Assembly (NCBI RefSeq): GCF_010183535.1
Contig: NC_071329.1
Coordinates: forward strand, 19,871,724-19,935,723
Length of the DNA: 64,000 nucleotides
Source: Caenorhabditis remanei
Lineage: Eukaryota > Nematoda > Chromadorea > Rhabditida > Rhabditidae
Direction: 5' to 3'
The notes under the pieces were generated by a model. It ran no database searches, had not been told where the DNA came from, and saw only the letters and a list, made by a program, of their open reading frames with translations. Positions 31,753 to 41,864 of this stretch are shown piece by piece. Every line of letters begins with the position of its first letter. Positions within the stretch are counted from its first letter, which is position 1. A program made the position numbers and the translations under genes.

Positions 31753-33351
31753 ATGGATATTTGGGTTCCTCTTCTCTCGGATCGGTTGGAGTCTCCGAAT
31801 TTCGAGTTCAAGTCAGAGTTCATTGGTGGCGATTGTATAATTCAGGTTTTTCAGTGACTTTTGACTATAAATAGTTTTTTTTCAGAAAGATTATCTCGAC
31901 GAGGAAAAATCCACGAAACAGTCCGGATGGATAATTCATGTCTATTTTCGACCGAAAGAATTCGAAGATCGCCCATTTATTTCAGATATTGCGTTCAGGT
32001 GTGGGAATAGAAGGAGAGAGGTAAAACTAGTGGAATTTTCAGCGGATTGTTTAATAAAAATAATTTTTTAATTAAACTCGGAAATATTCCAGATTAATGC
32101 AGTACTAATCAAAAATGACAGCTTCTTTGGACATATAACAGTGAAGGAAAAGACTGGACGGCTGATCGTAGCTGCTAGGGTATGAAAAACGAATTTTATA
32201 GTCTGTAAAAACGTCGTCTAGAAAAATCGGGGTTTTTACTATAAAAACCTCAAAAAATCGGGATTTTTCTGGAAAACCCTCGAAAGATCGTGATTTTCAT
32301 TGGAAACGCCTCGAAAAATTGGGATTTTTCCGTAAAAACCTCGAAAAATTGGGATTTTTAATGTAAAAACCTAAAAATATTGTGATTTTTCCTGGAAAAC
32401 CCTCGAAAAAACGAGATATTCAAAAAAAAATTCAATTAGAGGCTGGCGCACCTACGACGCTTCTCTAATCAATCAAATTCTGGCGCACCTTTGACGCGTT
32501 TCCAATGAATCGAATCTGTAAAAACCTCATTTGAAATGATACAGTTTTTATATTTCAGATTCGAAAGATGCTCTGCGAACTGGACCTCTCTAAACCATCT
32601 GGATCCCGTCAATTTATCGTTCAAAATTTTGAAAATCAAGTGAAAGATGGTCTGATTTACTATGTAAATCTGGCGAAACTTGGACAAATCGGCGGCGATC
32701 TATTCAAGAAATGGCAGACAGTTGAAGATGTTCAATTAATTAGTACAACTACCGAATCGATGGAAAATCGAATGATTGAGACATTAATGGAAGCGACGGC
32801 TAGATATGATGATTTGGTTGTAATTCGACACGGAGTTCATAGACTTATCCGATTGGCTCAAAAATATCGAATGCATAAATTAATGCGAGTTGTTGAAGAA
32901 TATATATTGGAAACGAAGTTAATAAACTGGGATGAGAAGATTCTGATCGCTCTGCAATACCGAATGAGCCCTTTATATATGCAAGTTGAGAGAAAGTATC
33001 TAAAGACACCTTGGCAAATTTTGTGCAGGGTACGTTCATATTAATTTGAGAACTAAAAATCCCGATATTTCGGGATTTTTCAAGTAAAAATCTCGATTTT
33101 TCGAAGGTTTTCCAGTGAGAATCCTGATTTTTCGAGGTTTTTACAAAAAAATCCTGATTTTTCGAGGATTTTTTGTGAAAATTCCAATTTTTCGAGGTTT
33201 TTACATTTAAAAAATCCCTCTTCAGATACAACGACTCTACTTATCCACCTACGCCCGTCAAAGTCACAACAGTTCAAATCCGTACGAATTAATTCATAAA
33301 AATCTTCTACAGCTGGTTATGGCGTCTGATGAAAACATTTTTATTGGATAG
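31753..33351 (+). CDS. Uncharacterised BTB/BACK-like protein, 5 exons, 303 aa
   Basis: Exons 31753-31845, 31886-32020, 32093-32179, 32559-33029 and 33226-33351 join in phase to 303 residues. I do not recognise the family with certainty. The stretch DDLVVIRHGVHRLIRLAQKYRMHKLMRVVEEYIL (about residues 190-224) resembles the end of a BTB domain running into a BACK-type helix pair. The N-terminal 100 residues are beta-rich and could be MATH-like. BTB proteins often act as Cul3 ubiquitin-ligase adaptors, but the BTB core is poorly matched here. It is the first gene of the rightward cluster; the next start is only 147 bp beyond its stop. Introns 3 and 4 hold CGAGGTTTTT-type units. Confidence 0.65.
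32215..32410. repeat. CGAGGTTTTT-type minisatellite (opposite orientation) in BTB-like gene intron 3
   Basis: Five units of AAAAACCTCGAAAAATTGGG type, the reverse complement of the unit in misc-1 intron 2. Confidence 0.75.
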
Positions 33352-33497
33352 AAATTATTCGGAAATAAAAATTGAATATTTTTCAGTTTTTCAGTCTTTT
33401 TTTCCACAGAAACAATGTTTTATCGTTGATTTTATGTACCTGGTTAATATTGTTGCTTATCTTTATATTGCTTCATTACTTATAATGTACCACAGCT

Positions 33498-36175
33498 ATG
33501 ACAACATGTCACGTGTTAGTTCAAGGTCGGGCAAATGATGATTCATTGGGTCCCACTGGAACAGTTGGACTTGTCATCACAGATCCTTCTACAGTAATCT
33601 TGATAGATGCTGGTGACCCGTGGAATGGATCTGAAATTATTGAAAAGCTGAAGGATCACAATGTGACATCCGGCCAAATAACTCATATAGTGGTGACTCA
33701 TGGTCATCTGGATCATTGTGCAAATCTGGGACTTTTTCCGGAGGCTACTGTAATTATGGATTGGGATGTTGGGAAGAAGTCAAAAGAAAATCCAAGGAAA
33801 ACTGAGTATTGCGTGATTCCAGCATGGCCATATAGGATTTCGGATTGCTGTAAGGTGATTAGTAGGGAGGAGTGGTTATATTCAGTATTCCCATACTTAT
33901 CGAGGTTTTCACAGAAAAAATCCCGCTTTTTCAAGGGTTTTCCAGTAAAAACCCCGATTTTCGAGGTTTTTTTTCAGTAAAAATCCCGAGTCACATGGAA
34001 TGACTCCCGACTGGCTCCACAAAATTTGTGATTTTTTTGGATCATTTGATAGATTCTGCGAAAAAAATGACAAATCTAAGAGCTTTTCCGGTGACTGGAC
34101 CTAATTTTCGAGATTTTCAGATTTTTAGAAAATCAATTTTTTTCAATTTTTTTTCAAAATTTTTTTTTCATCATTTTTTTTCTCAATGTTCTCCCATCTG
34201 GCAAAAAAAGCAAAAACAAGTAAAAAGTAAAGAATTTCATAGGCTTTTTGATGGGATATGAAAATTTTTTTGTTCATGTTCCTACTTTGACCAGACCCCC
34301 GAAAACTGAGAGTCAAAAAAAATAATTTATTCTGTGAAGTTGTTGGGCTGTTTTAAAATGCTTAGAAAAGTAGAAAAACTCATGCAAACAAATTTTTCAA
34401 AAAAAAATTTGGGGGTAATCGCGAAAAAAAAAGAAATACATTTTGTTGAAAATTTTGGTTTTTCAAGATTTTGATGGGCATAGGAAACATGTCATTTCTT
34501 CTGTTTAAGTTTTGAAAACGTTGATAAATTTGAAGAAATCAATAACCACAGAGTTTTAAAACCTGTATCAAGAAGTTTGAATGTTTCCTGATCAGTTTCC
34601 AATTCGTAGCAGAGGCTCATAAAATGCATTCTTTTGAGGTGGTGAAAATTTCAAAAGCTTGCAACGTGCTTTAAACGTCAGATAAACAACTGTTGCTATG
34701 AAAAAATACTCAAAATAGAAGAATTAACAAATTCGGTCACTTTAAACGAAAATTTAAAATTTTCATTTTTCATGAAAATTTCATGTGGTCCCCCCTTCTG
34801 AAATTTTCAAAAAAATGAAAATTTTAAACTTTCCTTTAAAGTGACCGAATCTGTTAATTTTTCTATTTTGAGTATGTTTTCAGAGCAACAGTCGTTTATC
34901 TGACGTTTAAAGCACGTTGCAAGCTTTTGAAATTTTCACCACCTCAAAAGAATGCATTTTATGAGCCTCTGCTACGAATTGGAAACTGATCAGGAAACAT
35001 TCAAACTTCTTGATACAAGTTTTAAAAGTTTGTGTTTATTGATTTCTTTGAATATACCAACGTTTTCAAAGCATAAACAGAAGAAATGACATGTTTCCTA
35101 TACCCATCAAAATCTTGAAAAACCGAAATTTTCAACAAAATTTATTTCTTTTTTTTTCGCGATTACCCCCAAATTTTTTTTAAAAAAATTTGTTTGCATG
35201 AGTTCTTCTATTTTTTAAAGCATTTTAAAACAACCCAACGACTTCACAGAAAAAATTATTTTTTTGACTCTCAGTTTTCGGGGGTCTGGTCAAAGTAGGA
35301 ACATGAACAAAAAAATTTTCATATCCCATCAAAAAGCCTATGAAATTCTTTACTTTTTACTTGTTTTTGCTTTTTTTGCCAGATGGGAGAACATTGAGAA
35401 AAAAAATGATGAAAAAAAAAATTTGAAAAAAAATTGAAAAAAATTGATTTTCTAAAAATCTGAAAATCTCGAAAATTAGGTCCAGTCACCGGAAAAGCTC
35501 TTAGATTTGCCTTTTTTTTCGCAGAATCTATCAAATGAGCCAAAAAAATCACAAATTTTGTGGAGCCAGTCGGGAGTCATTCCATGTCAGATTTTTACAG
35601 AAAAATCCCGATTTTTCGAGGTTTTTCCAGTAAAAATCCCGATTTCCGAGGTTTTTCCAGTAAAAATCCCGAGTCTTCGAGGTTTTTCCATGTTTTTACA
35701 GAAAAATTCCAATTCTTCGAGTCAGAATCATCAGAAATTTTCACATTTTCGATGAAAAATTGAAAAAGTTTCTGAAAAAAAATCTTTAAAAATTAAAGCA
35801 GCGCCTTGACAAATATGAGTATTCCTGTCTAACGCAATTATCGATAGATCTTACAAATCTTCATTTGTAACATTCCAGATAATGAATCTATCTGGTCACA
35901 CAGCATCCGACACTATTGCAATCGTTCAAGACATAAAAATGAAGAGATTGGTTGTCTATAGTGGAGATTTGATAGAAGATTCTCAAGATCTTCCAAACTT
36001 TGAAATAAATCAATTGAAACTGATGGAAGATGAGGAGACAGAGCTCCTGTCATCTCAAGAATTTGTGTTTGGCTCTGGCGATTTCATTATTCCTGGACAT
36101 GGCGCCCCTTTTGAGAATCCGGAGAGAATTCTTTTTTTATTTTTCTCGTTTTGGAGAAGATTTATGATAGTTTAG
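33498..36175 (+). CDS. Metallo-beta-lactamase-fold protein, MBLAC1-like, 2 exons, 217 aa
   Basis: Exons 33498-33854 and 35879-36175 join in phase 0 to 217 residues. THGHLDH (about residues 75-81) is the HxHxDH zinc motif, followed by SGHT, a metal-bridging Asp in VVYSGD, and the last His in IPGHG, so all ligands of a two-metal site are present. The size and short LTPGxT-like spacing fit MBLAC1, a nuclease/hydrolase implicated in histone pre-mRNA 3' processing in mammals; C. elegans swip-10 is a relative. The start lies two bases after ACCACAG. The last 15 residues are hydrophobic and aromatic and may reflect a shifted end. The 2-kb intron holds a 1.6-kb palindrome. Confidence 0.85.
33993..35588. 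repeat. 1.6-kb near-perfect palindrome in MBLAC1-like intron
   Basis: The two halves are reverse complements over almost their full length, with few mismatches. GGAATGACTCCCGACTGGCT at 33998 pairs with AGCCAGTCGGGAGTCATTCC near 35560-35582, and CCGGTGACTGGACCTAATTT pairs with AAATTAGGTCCAGTCACCGG. The centre is near 34790. The mirrored frames 34028-34261 and 35319-35552 give almost the same peptide, which shows the symmetry and argues against real coding. Minisatellite units flank it on both sides, so it appears to have inserted into such an array. Confidence 0.93.
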
Positions 36176-36230
36176 ACGGGCCGACGTTTGGGGAGACCAC
36201 TATTCGTTGAAATACTGTTGCAAAAAAAAA

Positions 36231-36670
36231 GTGTGACCAAGATTTTCAAAAAAAAAATTGCTGGCTGAAACGCAAGTGCGGCATAGAGGTGTGGACGGAG
36301 CTTAAACTGGAAGCAGCGCGTGTGGAATTCCAGCTAGTTTCTAACAAGTAACAATGAATTTCAAGATGAAATGGTGTTTTTTAATGGAAAAATTCACTGA
36401 AAAGTGAGGAGAAGTTGAAATAACGTAAAAACCTCGAAAATTCAGTATTTTTCTGTTAAAACCTCGAAATATTGGGATTTTTCGTTTTTAAAAGCATGTA
36501 AAATATATAAATACACAGCAAAAACGTTGAAAAATCGATTAAAATACGAGTTTCCTTATCTTCCATCATTTTCATGTTTTATCCGCCGCTTCCAGTTTAA
36601 GCCCCGCCCACAACGTCTTCCGCACTTGCGTTTTAGCACGCTATTTTTTTTTTTGAAAATCTTGGTCACG
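36231..36670. repeat. 440-bp palindromic element between MBLAC1-like gene and trul-1
   Basis: GTGTGACCAAGATTTTCAAA pairs with TTTGAAAATCTTGGTCACG, ACGCAAGTGCGG pairs with CCGCACTTGCGT, and TTAAACTGGAAGC pairs with GCTTCCAGTTTAA. It fills most of the 630-bp intercistronic spacer. Confidence 0.88.
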
Positions 36671-36804
36671 TTTTTTTTCTCTATTTTTATCGTTTGCCAG
36701 GAACCTTCATTTTCTTACTTCTTTTGTTGTTTACCGTAAACTATTTTTCTGTTTTTTCAACATCGCTTTATCTCCAATAAATTTGTTTTCCAGAATCATC
36801 GCAG

Positions 36805-39408
36805 ATGCCGTCAGCATCTGACGGAACTTCAGATGCACCACCCGCTAGTCTGCAAGGATCGTGCTCAATTTGTTTTGAGGATCTTCGCCAATCTGACAAA
36901 ATCTCAGCCATCGTATGTGGGCATATCTATCATCATGGATGTATCTCCCAATGGATTGCCGCAAAACGTCAATGTCCAAGTTGTCGGCGGACAGTGCCGA
37001 AAAATGGATTTGTGGAAAAGCTGTTTTTCGATGTACAGAGATTTGGAGGGGAACAGCAGAAACCACTGGAAATCGACTATCGGGAGGAGCACTACAAACT
37101 GTCGACAACACTGAAAGTGGAGAAAGAGAAATCGGAAAAACTTGAGGAAGAAAATAAGAATTTGAAGTCTGAAGTCAAATCACTAGAAAAGAAAGTGCAC
37201 AAAGAGCAGAATAGATATCGGACAGAAGTACCAAAGTTGCAGGCGACAATCAATCATTTGACGATTTCATCCGAAGAAACAGAATATTTGAAACGAGAGT
37301 TGAGAGAATCGAAAGATAAACTGAAAGCTAGCGAATTGTAAGTATCCGTAGACATAGATTGGCTTGTAATCATCAAATTCCGTTTCAAAATCGGCAAATT
37401 TAAAAATTTCCGCGACTTCACAGCTATTTTTGTGATGATTTTTCGATATTTTCGACCGAAAATCCGTCCATTTTCTTGATTTTTACCCAATTTTTACAAT
37501 GTTACAGCTACAAAATTCTCACAACTAACAGCGACCAAGCGGAGAAACAGCTCGGAGAGTATCTTCGCAAAAGTGGAAGTTTGGACACGGAGAAGTTTTT
37601 TCAGTTACAAAAAGCGTGAGTTTTAAATACACATATGTATACAAATTGATTATTTTTTCAGACAAATAAAAGATTTGACTGAAAAACGGCGAGAAGCCGC
37701 GAAGGAGATTGAGCAGCTGAAATCAGAGAATCACTCGTTGAAACGGAAAGTGCAAGAAGAGGCCGCAGCGAGAAAAGTGCGTATTTTCTACCTTATAACA
37801 TTCGAATCAGGACTGTGCGAAAAATTTTTCAAATTGAAATTTCTGATGAAATTTTCAAAAATTAAGTAACAGAAATTGTGATTTTCCGATTTTTCTTGGA
37901 ATGTTATCTAGTTTTGGACACAAAAACAGGTTTCTGGGAGTCTTTCCTTGAAAAAATACAATTTTCATACAAATTCATGATTTTTGCCTCCGAAAAACTA
38001 TTTTTTTCAAATAGAGTTCTCGACTTTTTTTTTTCGAATTTTTCGGTTTTTTCGTTCGAAAATTTTTGAAAACAAAACGTTTTTCGGAACGAAGTTTTCG
38101 AAAAAAAGTTATTTAAAAAAATAAAAGCTTTTTTAGGTCGAAAATTTGGAAAAAATGAGAGTTTTGACAGAAAAATCATATATTTTTTGCACAACTCTGA
38201 TCCCAATCACTCAATTTTCAGACACTAAAAACGGCGATACTTGAACTACAAGATCGTCCAAACGTGGCAACGCCTATCAACAATAAACGACTCAGGGAGG
38301 TGATGGAATCGGATACACCGCAGACACTAAAACGAAGATCATTGGGATTCGATGAATCGAGTCAATTGATCGAAGGAGAGCTCTCGTTTTTCGAGGTTTT
38401 AAAAGTTACCAATTTTTTTTCACTAAAAATTATTCTAACTGAGTTGTGATAATTTTCCAGCAGAAAGAGAACAAAACGACGCCAGCGGCACCCCATGCTG
38501 AAGATGACGATGACGCTGAGTATTTCAGAACACCAAAAGTAGTTGAGAAGAAAAAGAAATTGGTGGAGAAGCAGAAACCAGTGAATAACGATGAGTTAGT
38601 TATAATTGTATTTGAGCAGATTTAAAATATTCATCTGAAATTGCAGCTCATTCGAATTTCAAGACATGCCTCAAGTGCCTCAATCAATTATAAATAGGAT
38701 ACCAGCAAAGATTCCAGCAAAGATTCCAACAAAGATTCCAATAAAGAAAATGACTGAAAAAGCGAAAATTTCAATACCAAAACTATCAAGCAAGGAGTGA
38801 GTATTGACATTTTTCACACAATACATGAAGGATTTAGTAGTTTTTAGACTGAAAATCCTGTTTTTGACACATTTTTGACCTAAAAATTTTGATTTTTAGT
38901 TAAATTAACTGATTTCTGAGGGTTTTCCGGCTATTTTCAGCTGTTTTTTGTGATTTTTTGCCAAAAAATAAATAAAAGATTGAGTGATTAAATTTTTTTT
39001 CACTTTTGAGTTATGTGCCTTAAAAGATGCAACTGTGAAGGAAGGCGGCGCGCGCTCTTTCCTAGCTACCTATATTTAAAGACACATATCTCAAAAGTGG
39101 GCGGACCTATAAAAAAGTTGTCAACTACAAAAAAGAAACGCTAGGTTTGATCTACTTTGGTAACGCTTTGAACTTTCAGATCATTTGAATTCAACCTCCT
39201 TCAACCAACATCCCGGATAATTTCTAAACCAATTGGCGAGTCCTCATCCCAGAAGATCACTGAAAAGTCCTCAACACTCAAAAGATATCAAAGTGCTGAC
39301 AATCCGAAGAATGGCGCCCCTCCCACAAAAAACCCTAGAATTTCCTGCTTTTTCAAGCGAACCACATCATCAACCACCACTTCAACCGATTGTGTCACTA
39401 TTGACTGA
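36805..39408 (+). CDS. trul-1: TRAIP-type RING E3 ubiquitin ligase, 7 exons, 480 aa
   Basis: Exons 36805-37337, 37508-37615, 37662-37776, 38222-38395, 38461-38594, 38647-38796 and 39180-39408 join in phase to 480 residues, close to human TRAIP (469). An N-terminal C3H2C2-type RING (CSICFEDL...CGHIYHHGCISQW...CPSCR, residues about 20-61) is followed by a long coiled coil (about 95-270) and a basic tail. The tail has a KIPAKIPTKIPIKK repeat. TRAIP ubiquitinates stalled replisomes and the CMG helicase. Near the C-terminus, NPRISCFF resembles a PIP box, with Asn in place of the usual Gln. Exon 4's 3' end could be at another GT; the frame stays open. TTTTCCAG lies 11 bases before the start. Confidence 0.88.
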
Positions 39409-39580
39409 CTTTTATTGAATTTTATGTGTATTAAATTGATCTGAAACTGTATTTATTGATCTGTGAAAAGTATTTTCTGTTTTTTGAATTTTTTTTTGAA
39501 ATTTCTTGAGTTATTTGCTCTGTTTTATTTGAATTTATTTGAATTTCAGTTTAAAGTTCACTTGAATATTATTCTAACAG
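39409..39580 (+). promoter_or_regulatory. Intercistronic spacer trul-1 / tatD with trans-splice acceptor
   Basis: The 172-bp, T-rich spacer ends in ATTCTAACAG touching the tatD start codon. Size and acceptor fit a nematode operon junction (SL2-type trans-splicing), but no transcript evidence is available. Confidence 0.55.
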
Positions 39581-41354
39581 ATGATAGATGTACATTGTCA
39601 TCTGGTTGATAATAAGTTCAAAGATGACCTCGAAGACGTCATAAACCACGCCCACTCTGCAGGCATTAAAAATATAATTAATGTGCCGGAGTTTGAGTCA
39701 CAATTTGAGAAATCGATTGAAATTTCCCGAAAATGGAGAGGAATCGTGTATACTGGAATAGGAATTCATCCGATTCAGGTAGAATTTCTTGATGTTATAT
39801 CTACTTTTGGTTTTATAGAAGCGCGGAAAATGTGCTCAAATGAAACACGTGGCAAAAATGGAGCAATTTTTCGTGGAGCACGAAAACGATATTATTTGTG
39901 TGGGAGAGTGTGGCCTTGATCACACAACTAGTCAATTCAAATTGACGGAGGCTGATTTAGAGGAGCAGGAAAGGGTTTTCAAGTGGCAAATCGATTTGGC
40001 CAAGCATTTTGATAAGCCATTGTGAGAAATTAAAGATATAAATGGAACTAGGATTCAAGATTACCGAGAAAAGCAATGATTTTCAGCTGTTTTAGGTCGA
40101 AAACTTGGAAAACTATAGAATTTCCGTCGAAAAGGTCGATCGGCAATGATCATCATTCCTATTAGCCCTGCATTTTATGACAACTGAGCTCCACCGAACT
40201 TCCCTTGAAAAATGTCTCTTTTTCTCTGAGTCTCCCAATTTCGCACACAATTTTCTCACGGTTTCGGTAGAGCGCGGTTCCCATTTTTGCCCTATTCCCG
40301 CTATTTTTCAAAAAAAGCGAGAATAGGTCAAAATCTGTGTCGGTGCAAAAAAAAAAACTCTGCGTCTCTCCCTTCGTTGCTGTGGGGCGCAGTTGTAACA
40401 AGGAGCAAAATTACAGAAATGTGCACTCTCGAAGCGCGGCTCGTCGAACCATTGAAATTCTTACAACCGCGCTCTACTGAAACCGAGAGAAAATTGTGTG
40501 CGAAATTGGGAGATTCAGAGAAAAAGAGATATTTTTCAAGGGAAGTTCGGTGGAGCGCAGTTGTACGAATCGTGTCGTGATTTTAAAAAACTGAAAATCA
40601 TCGATTTTTTGAAGAACAATTCTCGTTTATTCCAATTTTTCGAGCTAAAAATCACTATTTTTCAGTAAAAATTCTCATTTTTCTAAGTTTTAGACCTGAA
40701 AAAGCAGAAATCATGATTTTTCAAAGGAAAATCTAAATTTTTTCCAAATTTTCGACCTAAAAAAGCTGATTTTTCAGTCAAAAATTCCCATTTTTGCCCT
40801 ATTCCCGCTATTTTTCAAAAAAAAAGCGAGAATAGGTCAAAATCTGTGTCGGCGCAAAAAAAACTCTGCGTCTCTCCCTTCGTTGCTGTGGGGCGCAGTT
40901 GTAACAAGGAGCAAAATTACAGAAATGTGCACTCTCGAAGCGCGGCTCGTCGAACCATTGAAATTCTTCAAGAATGTCATGTAGCACCAGATCGGGCAGT
41001 TTTACACGCATTCGATGGAAATTTGGAAGATTTGAAATTGGGATTAGAAGCGGGATATCTGTTCAGTGTGCCCCCGTCGTTTGCAAGGAGTGAAAAGGTG
41101 AAATTCGTCTTTTTCAGCACGGAAAACCGAAAAAAGGAGATTTTCAGACCGCTGAAATCATCAAATCCATACCAATAACCAAGTTACTTCTAGAAACGGA
41201 CTCCCCTGCATTAGGACCTGAGAAGGGAATCAAAAATGTGCCTTTGAATTTGAGGATCTCCGCAGAATTTCTATCGAGAATTCTGAAAGTTTCAGTAGAT
41301 GAAGTGATCAGTACTACGACAGCTAATGCAAATATGGTTTTCCGGTTTTTGTAA
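39581..41354 (+). CDS. TatD-family metal-dependent deoxyribonuclease, 4 exons, 260 aa
   Basis: Exons 39581-39778, 39819-40021, 40923-41097 and 41148-41354 join in phase to 260 residues, the normal TatD length. All metal ligands of the amidohydrolase-fold nuclease are visible: DVHCH at the N-terminus, the Glu in VGECGLDH, His in NVHSRSA, His in LHAFDG and Asp in ETDSP. TatD enzymes are DNases with 3'-5' exonuclease activity and roles in apoptotic DNA degradation and repair. Intron 2 is 901 nt and carries a palindrome (40180-40563) whose loop is a copy of the intron 2/exon 3 boundary of this same gene. Use of the decoy acceptor would end translation after 20 codons. Confidence 0.92.
40180..40563. 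repeat. Palindromic element with captured tatD fragment, in tatD intron 2
   Basis: The arms (ACAACTGAGCTCCACCGAAC ... GTTTCGGTAGAGCGCGGTT and AACCGCGCTCTACTGAAAC ... GTTCGGTGGAGCGCAGTTGT) are inverted copies of about 95-100 bp. The loop, 40278-40462, is not symmetric and is a direct copy of 40785-40968. Confidence 0.9.
40417..40462 (+). pseudogene. Duplicate 46-bp fragment of tatD exon 3
   Basis: Identical to the first 46 bases of exon 3 (40923-40968), with the same upstream intron and ATTACAG acceptor. It is truncated after ATTGAAATTCTT, where the palindrome's right arm begins. Splicing to it would give a stop 20 codons later. Confidence 0.85.
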
Positions 41355-41519
41355 TGATAATAAATTTTTTTCGAAAATATGCTGAATTTTCTTCGGATTT
41401 TGATAACAAATGGTTACTTGTTCCGTTTTATGTATTTATTAAAATGTTTAGTCCTCTTCTTAAAGGAGGACTAAGGTCATATTTTTATTTTATTTTATGT
41501 TATGGTACTTCAGAATATT

Positions 41520-41864
41520 CTGAGCAACTTTCATCATTGGAACATATGCTGAAAATGGCTCTAAACGCTACAATTCCCGTTTTCCCGGCTCAAAATAAGC
41601 CTCCGTGGAAGAGTTTTCCCACGCGACAGTTTTTTCCTCCTTGTAGTCCTCTCGGACAAGATTTTCTCAATTCCTTATTTTCTCGCTTTTTTCAACAGAC
41701 TTCCGTAGTTTTTCTTCTTATTTTGCGATATACATTGAAAAAATAACACGAAGATTTGTTGAAAAAACGAGGAAATGAGGAATTGAAAAATAATTTTGTC
41801 CGAGAGGACTACACGGGGGAAAACACTCTCGTGCGAAAACTCTTCCACGAAGGCTCATTTTGAG
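41520..41864. repeat. Inverted-repeat element, djr-1.1-intron family, right end truncated
   Basis: CATCATTGGAACATATGCTG and CTCTAAACGCTACAATTCCC match the left arm of the element at 25795-26163. The internal arms (GTGGAAGAGTTTTC, AGTCCTCTCGGACAA) pair with TTGTCCGAGAGGACT and GAAAACTCTTCCAC. The right arm stops at GGCTCATTTTGAG, so the outermost part is missing. Confidence 0.8.

Noticed and set aside
34028..35552. Two nearly identical 77-aa frames on opposite strands
   Set aside because: They are mirror images from the palindrome arms, not duplicated genes.
41354..41746. 130-aa frame after tatD
   Set aside because: Begins in the tatD 3' end and runs across a palindromic repeat.
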